Virus record (IMG/VR): IMGVR_UViG_3300042434_000929
Span: 1-25,514 of that record
DNA length: 25,514 bases
Source: a virus
Direction: 5' to 3' (one strand)
The notes under the pieces are model-generated. The model was not told where the DNA came from and did not search any database. It was given only the letters and a program-made list of their open reading frames with translations. Numbering within the stretch: position 1 is the first letter of the stretch; each line of letters starts with the position of its first letter. A program made the position numbers and the translations under genes. Of this stretch, positions 20,072-25,514 are shown piece by piece.

Positions 20072-20977
20072 ATGCTCAACACCTACGTAATCGAAGGCGG
20101 CATCGGCAAGTGCACGGCGTTCACCGCGCTGATCCCCAAGCTTGCAAAAAAGGCGGGGCAGGGGATTCAGATTTACACGCCGTACATCGACTGCTTTGCG
20201 TACAACCCAGACGTCAAGATGGCGTACGAACAGTCGCTGCCGCTCAACGACCCGCGCATCATGGCGTCGGACAACATCTACTATTGCGAGCCGTACAAAA
20301 GCAACTTTGCGCTCGGCCGCCAGCATCTGATCGAGTCCTACTGCGAACTCTTCGGGGTCGATTACGACCCGCGCATGACGCCTAAGCTGTACACCACGCA
20401 TCTGGCCGATCAGGCGCGTGAGTGGCTGGAAAAGAACGGCGTTACCGGCAAGTACATGATGGTGCAGTTTAGCGGCGGTCAGACTCCGGTCGGCTGGAGC
20501 CCGAATAACCACTACGCCAGCCACAACCCCCTGCGGAACTACCCGCTGTACTTGGCGCAGCAAGTCGTCTCGCGCCTGCGCGCGGAGTATCCCAACGTCA
20601 CAGTCATCGATGCGACGTTGCCCAATGAACCGGGATTCGCCGGGGCGCTCAAGTGCCCTGAGCCGTGGGCGGTGCTACATGAGATGCTCAAAGGTGCCGA
20701 AGGGTTCATCGGCGTCGATTCATGCCTGCAACACTTCTCCGCAAGCGTGAAAAAGGCCGGCGTCGTCATCTGGGGATCGACGCGCTGGACGCAGTACGGC
20801 TACGCACACAATGCCAACCTGCAATATTACATGGGCGAGAAGTGGGATGAATCGAAGTTTGTCCCCGAAGATCCGCGCAACGCAATGCTTGACCCGCAAA
20901 TCGTGGTCGATGCTTATAAGCGCACGCGCAACAAAGGCGACGCGACGCTCAGTAACGTGCTGTGTCTAGCCGCTTGA
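20072..20977 (+). CDS. GT-B glycosyltransferase-like protein (GT9-related)
   Basis: A 301-residue protein starting MLNTYVIEGGIGKCTAFTAL. The second half has KYMMVQFSGGQTP, then VTVIDATLPNEPG, and at about residues 213-245 FIGVDSCLQHFSASVKKAGV plus VIWGSTRWTQYGY. The D-S-x-x-x-H-x-x-A...V-x-x-W-G-S/T signature is that of GT9-type heptosyltransferases and related GT-B enzymes, binding a nucleotide-sugar in the C-terminal domain. It directly follows the fibre gene, so it might modify the fibre or capsid or alter host surface sugars. Donor and acceptor cannot be told. A second, TPR-fused glycosyltransferase lies at the window end. Confidence 0.7.
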   Translation: MLNTYVIEGGIGKCTAFTALIPKLAKKAGQGIQIYTPYIDCFAYNPDVKMAYEQSLPLNDPRIMASDNIYYCEPYKSNFALGRQHLIESYCELFGVDYDPRMTPKLYTTHLADQAREWLEKNGVTGKYMMVQFSGGQTPVGWSPNNHYASHNPLRNYPLYLAQQVVSRLRAEYPNVTVIDATLPNEPGFAGALKCPEPWAVLHEMLKGAEGFIGVDSCLQHFSASVKKAGVVIWGSTRWTQYGYAHNANLQYYMGEKWDESKFVPEDPRNAMLDPQIVVDAYKRTRNKGDATLSNVLCLAA

Positions 20978-20993
20978 ACAAAAGGACTGACCC

Positions 20994-21377
20994 ATGATCA
21001 CTGTGACCATCACCGACGCCCGTCAACTCGCAGCGGTCGACGCAGACCAAGCGCAGCACGGCTCGAATTTCCCCGACGCGGCGACGCCCGAGGCGTATCT
21101 GCAAGCCCGCGTTGAAGAGTGGCTGAATAGCTGGGCCGATGCCTATAACGTCGGCACGATCTTCTCCGCCGACTTCGTGCTGCGGTTCACCGCCGAGGAA
21201 AACGCCGCGATCACCGCCGCTGCCGCGACCGATGAATTGGTTGCAGGCTTCCTCACGCAGGTGCGTGCCACGCCCACCGTGCGGCTGTACTCGGACACCG
21301 TCGTGCAGGGGCTGGCCTACCTCGTGTCGCAAAACCTCATCACGCAAGAGCGTGCGGATGTGATCCTGGCGTACTGA
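20994..21377 (+). CDS. Conserved phage hypothetical, 127 residues
   Basis: Starts MITVTITDARQLAAVDADQA, with a Shine-Dalgarno AAAGGA about 9 bases upstream. The middle (LQARVEEWLNSWADAYNV, then FVLRFTAEENAAITAAAATD) is helical, and the end has LAYLVSQNLITQERADVIL. I recall similar proteins near fibre or capsid genes of proteobacterial phages without a known role. No membrane span or catalytic motif. Confidence 0.55.
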   Translation: MITVTITDARQLAAVDADQAQHGSNFPDAATPEAYLQARVEEWLNSWADAYNVGTIFSADFVLRFTAEENAAITAAAATDELVAGFLTQVRATPTVRLYSDTVVQGLAYLVSQNLITQERADVILAY

Positions 21378-21378
21378 C

Positions 21379-21540
21379 ATGACGCTCGAACTGACAAAAG
21401 ACGAAGCCCGCGCGCTGATGGGCCTGCTGGATGTCGCCGTGAAGGCGGGCGGGCTGCAAGTCGCGCAGGCGGCGCTGCCGCTGGCCGTGAAAGTGCAGCA
21501 GGCGCTTGATGCGCCTGAGCCTGAGCCTGAGCCTGAGTGA
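21379..21540 (+). CDS. 53-residue protein with Pro-Glu repeat tail
   Basis: ATG at 21379, one base after the previous stop. Helical body (LTKDEARALMGLLDVAVKAG, then QAALPLAVKVQQAL), ending in PEPEPEPE encoded by four CCTGAG hexamers (21514-21537). It resembles small helical phage proteins; the tail is low complexity and its length may vary between isolates. Function unknown. Confidence 0.5.
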   Translation: MTLELTKDEARALMGLLDVAVKAGGLQVAQAALPLAVKVQQALDAPEPEPEPE

Positions 21541-21547
21541 AACGGGC

Positions 21548-21625
21548 GTGACCGCGGCTGACATGACGATTGCCGCGAATGTTGAACTGCTGCGGCTGCG
21601 GGCTGCACGGGATGCGCTGAAGTGA
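21548..21625 (+). CDS. 25-residue mini-ORF
   Basis: GTG at 21548, stop at 21623-21625 overlapping the next GTG (GTGA). The peptide (TAADMTIAANVELLRLRAAR, then DALK) would form a single amphipathic helix. It may exist only to couple translation; no family recognised. Confidence 0.35.
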   Translation: MTAADMTIAANVELLRLRAARDALK

Positions 21626-21897
21626 CCGACCCGCAGCGACGGGCCGCAGAGGCCGAGCGGCTGTGGCAGGACGAGATGATGGTCGAGGCGCGGGAGCACA
21701 TCCGCGCGCACATCATCGACTTGTGGACGAATAGCCCGATGGATGACGTGGACGGGCGCGAGAAACTGCGCTACCTGCTGCACGTCCACAAGCTGTACGA
21801 CGACTTTTTCAAGCGCGCAATCGCCGACGGCAAGCTGGCGAAACTCGAGGCCGAGCGCAAGCGACTGGGCCTGCGGGAGATTCTGCGCGCGATCTGA
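21622..21897 (+). CDS. Conserved head-region hypothetical, 91 residues
   Basis: GTG start at 21622 overlapping the preceding stop. A charged helical protein: RAAEAERLWQDEMMVEAREH, then DVDGREKLRYLLHVHKLYDD and FFKRAIADGKLAKLEAERKR. This pattern is common in small phage proteins just before the scaffold gene in this type of podoviral cluster, where I know it only as a hypothetical. It ends 27 bases before an intrinsic terminator. Confidence 0.6.
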   Translation: MTDPQRRAAEAERLWQDEMMVEAREHIRAHIIDLWTNSPMDDVDGREKLRYLLHVHKLYDDFFKRAIADGKLAKLEAERKRLGLREILRAI

Positions 21898-21923
21898 TTT
21901 GCGGTAAACGCACCGCCGCTGAT

Positions 21924-21947
21924 AGGCCGCCTTCGGGTGGCCTTTTT
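21924..21947 (+). terminator. Intrinsic terminator upstream of the scaffold gene
   Basis: Stem AGGCCGCC/GGTGGCCT (one G-U pair) closed by a very stable TTCG tetraloop and followed by TTTTT. It lies 29 bases before the scaffold ATG, so it may limit read-through from the fibre/glycosyltransferase block into the capsid block. Confidence 0.85.
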
Positions 21948-21975
21948 CATTGGTGCGTGACTCTTACGCGGTTCC

Positions 21976-22980
21976 ATGGAAAACACGAACGCGACCACGC
22001 CGGCCACGCCGGAAGTCGCTGGCTACGATCAAGAGGGCGCAGCGCAGGCGCTTCTAGCGCGCTGGGGTGTCAAGCCGGACGAACCGGCCACGGACGACAC
22101 CAGCGAGTCCGAAGTGCCCGAGGCTGAGTCGCAAACCGAAACCACGCCCGAGCAGGCCGACGAGGCTACGGCAGACGGCGCGGCGGACGAAAGCGAGGCC
22201 ATCGAGATCGACGTCGCAGGCGAGAAGTTCGCGCTGCCGAAGGCGATGCAGGAACAAGCCGAGCGCATCCAGCGCAAGGTTAAAGACCTGGAAGCCGGGA
22301 CGACGAAGAAATTCCAGGAGGCCGCAGAAATCCGCAAGGCGATCGAGGCCGAGCGCGAACAGGCGACGCAACTGTCGAAATTCGCGCGCGAGCACACCGA
22401 TCTACTGGCGGATGCGCGCAGCGTGTCGCGGGAGCTCGAACGCATGGGCCAGATCGACTGGCAGGCGTACAGCGACAGCGACCCGGTGGCCGCGCAAAAG
22501 GCGCTGGCTAGGATGATGACCCTGCAAAACGCGCAGAGCCGCATTGCAGGGGCATTGCAGGACGCCGCAGGCAAGATGACCCAAGCCGAGGCCGCGCTGC
22601 GACAGCAGCAGGTTGAGCGCGGGGTCGCCATGCTGACGCGGATCGCGCCTGACCTGGCGAATGACAGCGCCCGCAAGGCGCTCGCGGAATATATCGGACA
22701 GCGCGACCTGACGCCGGAAGGCCGAGCGGCGCTGTACGACCCGGAGGTTGTTGCGGCGTTTTCGGACGCCAAGAAATACCGGGAACTGCAAGCCGCGAAG
22801 CCTGCCATTGCTAAACGCGCCGCGGAGGCGCCAAAGCCTGCGCTCAAGACGAGCGCGGCGAACACTATTCAATCTGCGCAGAGGTCGAAAGCGACCGAGG
22901 CGGTCGATAGGCTCAAAAAGACGGGCCGAGTCGAAGATGCCGCGGCGGCGCTTATCGCGAAAATGCGCGCAAGGAGTTAA
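21976..22980 (+). CDS. Capsid scaffolding protein
   Basis: A 334-residue, highly charged, mostly helical protein lying directly before the major capsid gene. Residues about 30-75 are acidic and disordered (ESEVPEAESQTETTPEQADE); residues about 85-150 are a long coiled coil (KAMQEQAERIQRKVKDLEAG, then KAIEAEREQATQLSKFAREH); the C-terminal 60 residues are basic, ending AAAALIAKMRARS. That order of acidic N-terminus, coiled coil and basic C-terminal helix-turn-helix is characteristic of podoviral scaffolds that guide prohead assembly and then leave. There is no protease motif. Confidence 0.85.
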   Translation: MENTNATTPATPEVAGYDQEGAAQALLARWGVKPDEPATDDTSESEVPEAESQTETTPEQADEATADGAADESEAIEIDVAGEKFALPKAMQEQAERIQRKVKDLEAGTTKKFQEAAEIRKAIEAEREQATQLSKFAREHTDLLADARSVSRELERMGQIDWQAYSDSDPVAAQKALARMMTLQNAQSRIAGALQDAAGKMTQAEAALRQQQVERGVAMLTRIAPDLANDSARKALAEYIGQRDLTPEGRAALYDPEVVAAFSDAKKYRELQAAKPAIAKRAAEAPKPALKTSAANTIQSAQRSKATEAVDRLKKTGRVEDAAAALIAKMRARS

Positions 22981-22982
22981 TC

Positions 22983-23963
22983 ATGGCTGAAGCAGCGACT
23001 AAGACTTTCGACCTGTCCACGATGGCCGAGGACGTCGAGGATATCGTCTACAACATCTCGCCGATGGACACGTGGGCGTTCACGAACCTGAAGCGGAAAA
23101 AGGCCACGAACCGCTACCACCAGTGGGTGACGGACGCGCTCGCCGCGCCGGCTGCGAATTCGCAGCTGGAGGGTGACGATGCGGTGTACACCAGCGCGAC
23201 CGCGGCGACGCACGTCGTGCTCGGCAACTACACCAACATCTCTCGGAAAATCGTCGAGGTGTCGGGCACCGCGGACGCCGTAAAACAATATGGCGTGGCC
23301 GAGAAGTTCGCGTATGAAGTCGCGAAAGTCGGCAAGGAACTCAAGCGCGACATCGAGTCGATGCTTCTGGGTGCGCAGGCGTCCACGATCGGCGCGAAAG
23401 CGACGGCGCGGGTGGCGGCGGGCCTGGAGTGCATGATTGCGGGCAACCGCATCCTGGCCGGCGGCGCCAACAACACGACCGGCACCACGCCGGGATTCTC
23501 GGGTACGACGTGGGCGGCGCCGACCGACGGCACGCAGGCGACGCTGGCCGAAAACGTGCTGAATCAGGCGCTGCAGGCGGCGTGGGAGGACGGCGGCGAC
23601 CCGTCGATCATCCTGTGCGGCCCGTCGGTAAAGCGCCAGATCGCGCAGTTCGCGGGTGCCACGTCGTTCGCGGGCTTCCAAAACAACCAGGGCCGCAGCC
23701 TCGGCGCGGTCATCGGTGGCGTGGACGTCTACGTGTCCGACTTCGGCAACCACAAGGTCATGCTCTCGCGCTACTGCCGGGCCCGCACGCTGTTCGCGGT
23801 CGACCCGGAATACGTGTCGATGGCGTGGCTGCGCCCGATCAAGATGGAGACTCTCGCGAAGGTCGGTGACGGCACGCGCGCGATGATGATCGGCGAGTGG
23901 ACGCTGGTCGCTGACAACCCGTCGGCGCACGCGAAGGTGCAGGACATCGTGACCTCGGTCTGA
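22983..23963 (+). CDS. Major capsid protein (SU10/DUF5309 type, HK97 fold)
   Basis: A 326-residue protein two bases after the scaffold gene. Recognisable family blocks: FDLSTMAEDVEDIVYNISPM and DTWAFTNLKRKKATNRYHQW at the N-terminus, YTNISRKIVEVSGTADAVKQ plus YGVAEKFAYEVAKVGKELKR (E-loop/spine helix), then SIILCGPSVKRQIAQFAG and VDVYVSDFGNHKVMLSRY in the P and A domains. These match the SU10-like major capsid family. There is no cleaved N-terminal delta domain; the separate scaffold fits that. Followed by a stable hairpin at 23971-23994. Confidence 0.92.
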   Translation: MAEAATKTFDLSTMAEDVEDIVYNISPMDTWAFTNLKRKKATNRYHQWVTDALAAPAANSQLEGDDAVYTSATAATHVVLGNYTNISRKIVEVSGTADAVKQYGVAEKFAYEVAKVGKELKRDIESMLLGAQASTIGAKATARVAAGLECMIAGNRILAGGANNTTGTTPGFSGTTWAAPTDGTQATLAENVLNQALQAAWEDGGDPSIILCGPSVKRQIAQFAGATSFAGFQNNQGRSLGAVIGGVDVYVSDFGNHKVMLSRYCRARTLFAVDPEYVSMAWLRPIKMETLAKVGDGTRAMMIGEWTLVADNPSAHAKVQDIVTSV

Positions 23964-23970
23964 TGACCAC

Positions 23971-23994
23971 GGGGCGGGCCTTCGGGTCCGCCCC
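23971..23994 (+). promoter_or_regulatory. Stable hairpin after the capsid gene
   Basis: GGGGCGGGCC-TTCG-GGTCCGCCCC: a ten-pair stem with one G-U and a TTCG tetraloop, but no T-run after it. More likely an mRNA-stabilising 3' end or a processing/attenuation element that boosts capsid expression than a full terminator. Confidence 0.65.
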
Positions 23995-24003
23995 ACCCCG
24001 CCC

Positions 24004-24327
24004 ATGAAAATCGTCCAACGTGAGCATGACCCGCTGACTGGGGTCACGACCGAGATCGGCTTTGCCGACGGCAAGTTCGTGCAGCGGACGTCGGTAGACG
24101 ACAGCACTGCGCACGTCGAATACAGCAAGACGTTGCAGAACGCGCCGGACTACAGCGCGCACGGGATCAAGGAATCCTACTGGCACGTCGGGCACGTTCC
24201 GCCCGAGGTCGTGCTGCGGTGGATGAACGAAGGGTTCAACGCCTACACGGCGCACCCGTCCGAGATCATGAAGCGGCTTCGACAGCCAGAATATGCCTAT
24301 CTCCGAACGACGCACCGCAAGTTCTAA
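24004..24327 (+). CDS. Conserved phage protein downstream of capsid, 107 residues
   Basis: Starts MKIVQREHDPLTGVTTEIGF. A mixed alpha/beta protein with KESYWHVGHVPPEVVLRWMN and HPSEIMKRLRQPEYAYLRTT toward the end, a pattern I associate with small hypotheticals behind podoviral capsid genes. It may be a head-completion or decoration protein. No clear Shine-Dalgarno; the start lies ten bases after the hairpin. The 3' end overlaps the next gene by 35 bases. Confidence 0.6.
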   Translation: MKIVQREHDPLTGVTTEIGFADGKFVQRTSVDDSTAHVEYSKTLQNAPDYSAHGIKESYWHVGHVPPEVVLRWMNEGFNAYTAHPSEIMKRLRQPEYAYLRTTHRKF

Positions 24328-25514
24328 GGAATCCGATCCGATCGCCGCGGCGGTCGCGATCATGAATCAAGACCCGGACCGCGCAGTCAAGATCGCGTCC
24401 GAGGTGCTGAACGACGAGCCGGACAACGCCGATGCGCTGATGCTCATTGGCTACCTGTTCCAGCGCGCAGGCCGCCACGGGCTGAGTTGTGCGGTGCTGC
24501 AGCGGGCCGTGCAGGTCGCGCCGCAGAAGGGCGAGCTTTGGGCCGGTATCGCCGTCAACCATCAGCGCATGGGCAACGAAGTCCGCGCGCGGCAGATGTT
24601 CCAGGAAGCGGCCAAGCGCGGCGAGAACAAGTACGAACACGAGATTGCGACGACGTATCTCGAGGAAGGCGACTTCGACCGCGCGCTGCGGTATGCCGAG
24701 CGGGTGCTGGCGCGCGAGCCGCAGCACATGGGCGCGCGGATGACGCAGGGCTATGCGTGCCTGGCGCTGGGCGACTGGGAGCGCGGCTGGAAGGGCTACG
24801 CGGCGACGCTGGCGAGCGAATGGCGCAAGGAGATCATCGTCGGCGACGAGGTGCGCTGGCAGGGTGAGAAAGGCGCCAACCTGTTCGTCTACGGCGAGCA
24901 AGGGCTCGGCGACGAGATCGTCTACGCGTCGTGCATCCAGGATGCCGCGCGCGATGCCGCATCGCTGGTGCTGGAGTGCGATCCGCGGCTGGAAGGGCTG
25001 TTTAGGCGGTCGTTCCCGAACGTCGCGGTCTACGGCACGCGGCTGAAGCAGGGCGTGGAGTGGCCGAACGATCACGAGATCACGCATCGCGTGGGCATTG
25101 CCGGCCTGCCCGAGTTCTACCGGCCCTCGCCCGCGTCGTGCCCCGGCACGCCGTATCTGGTGGCGGACCCAGAGCGGCGCGTGCAGTGGCGTGCGTTGCT
25201 CGACACGCTCGGGCCGCGGCCGAAGGTCGGGTTGTGCTGGTCGGGCGGGAAAAGGTGGACGAAAGCCGCTGCACGCGCGATCGGGTTGGAGGCGTTCCGG
25301 CCGCTCATTGAAGGGCTGGACGCGGATTTTGTGTCGCTGCAGTACAAAGACCCGACCGCGGAGATCGCGGCAACGGGCCTGCCGGTGAAGCATTGGAAGC
25401 GCGCGGTCGAGTCGACGGATTACGACGACACCGCGGCATTAGTCGCTGAGTTGGACATGGTGATCGGCATCCACACGACCGTTCACCACGTCGCCGGTGC
25501 GCTCGGCGTGCCCG
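24293..25514 (+). CDS. TPR-repeat protein fused to GT9-like glycosyltransferase (3' end outside window)
   Basis: Reading from ATG 24293 (alternative ATG 24362), the frame stays open to the window end. Residues about 20-190 are TPR-type helical repeats (AVKIASEVLNDEPDNADALM, LIGYLFQRAGRHGLSCAVLQ, TYLEEGDFDRALRYAERVLA). From about 195 a GT-B domain begins: ANLFVYGEQGLGDEIVYASC, then PRPKVGLCWSGGKRWTKAAA and DADFVSLQYKDPTAEI, ending at DMVIGIHTTVHHVAGALGVP. This is the TPR plus GT9-like architecture seen in many phages and bacteria for protein or surface glycosylation. Only the last part is missing. It overlaps the previous gene by 35 bases. Confidence 0.8.
   Translation, partial: MPISERRTASSKESDPIAAAVAIMNQDPDRAVKIASEVLNDEPDNADALMLIGYLFQRAGRHGLSCAVLQRAVQVAPQKGELWAGIAVNHQRMGNEVRARQMFQEAAKRGENKYEHEIATTYLEEGDFDRALRYAERVLAREPQHMGARMTQGYACLALGDWERGWKGYAATLASEWRKEIIVGDEVRWQGEKGANLFVYGEQGLGDEIVYASCIQDAARDAASLVLECDPRLEGLFRRSFPNVAVYGTRLKQGVEWPNDHEITHRVGIAGLPEFYRPSPASCPGTPYLVADPERRVQWRALLDTLGPRPKVGLCWSGGKRWTKAAARAIGLEAFRPLIEGLDADFVSLQYKDPTAEIAATGLPVKHWKRAVESTDYDDTAALVAELDMVIGIHTTVHHVAGALGVP

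Noticed and set aside
18471-20977. Diversity-generating retroelement
   Set aside because: No reverse transcriptase, accessory protein or template repeat is found in the window; only the NNC-type variation is suggestive and is reported as a finding.
22977-24128. 383-codon minus-strand ORF opposite the capsid gene
   Set aside because: Arg-rich shadow of the major capsid frame with no ribosome site or recognisable domain.
24266-25393. Long minus-strand ORF opposite the TPR-glycosyltransferase
   Set aside because: The plus-strand frame carries clear TPR and GT-B motifs and remains open to the window end; the antisense product shows no domain.

Overview
This window looks like most of a temperate, tailed double-stranded DNA phage (or integrated prophage) of a GC-rich proteobacterium. 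The host is probably a Burkholderiales-type betaproteobacterium, but that is inferred from base composition and gene style; no host gene is present. The head genes (PBSX-type large terminase, P22-type portal, scaffold, SU10-type capsid) suggest a short-tailed phage. The tail genes are not in the window and should lie beyond its right end, with the lysis genes at the left end closing the late operon.

Layout. 12-1193: lysis cassette (holin-like proteins and a GH24 endolysin), followed at 1203-2201 by an ADP-ribosyltransferase-like gene and a tiny exported protein. 2435-2596: likely attP region. 2597-7019: a leftward early operon read from a strong promoter at 7057-7085. In transcription order it holds three small proteins (two of them membrane proteins), an ERF annealing protein, a YqaJ exonuclease, an SSB-like protein, two hypotheticals, a tandem pair of DUF4224-like proteins and a tyrosine integrase. 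7062-7532: a lambda-like immunity region with a CI-type repressor, a divergent Cro-type gene and four related operators in two pairs with equal spacing.

7541-13777: a rightward early operon in which nearly every gene overlaps the next by ATGA, GTGA or TTGA. It carries small DNA-binding proteins, a ParB-MT-A70 methyltransferase fusion, replication/helicase-loader-like genes, Cys-rich small proteins, a second (DPPY) methyltransferase, a PD-(D/E)XK-like nuclease, an HNH endonuclease and a last gene in the usual position of a late regulator. A structured stretch and a strong intrinsic terminator at 13868-13894 separate it from the late genes.

13925-25514: late genes in the order TerS, TerL, an inserted HNH-AP2 endonuclease, portal, two small proteins, a repeat-rich tail fibre with an S74 autoprocessing chaperone, a glycosyltransferase-like protein, four small ORFs, terminator, scaffold, major capsid, a hairpin, a small conserved protein and a TPR-glycosyltransferase that runs off the end.

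The most notable signals are the symmetric promoter/operator design with apparently leaderless repressor and Cro mRNAs; the ~150-base non-coding stretch at 8400-8549 with six successive hairpins; the Q-like late control junction at 13454-13894; the 17-residue Cys-rich fibre repeats whose variable codons are almost all of NNC form; the ADP-ribosyltransferase-like gene at the lysis/integration boundary; and the truncated second copy of the DUF4224 domain ahead of the integrase. Family assignments rest on motifs recognised by eye; no search was run.
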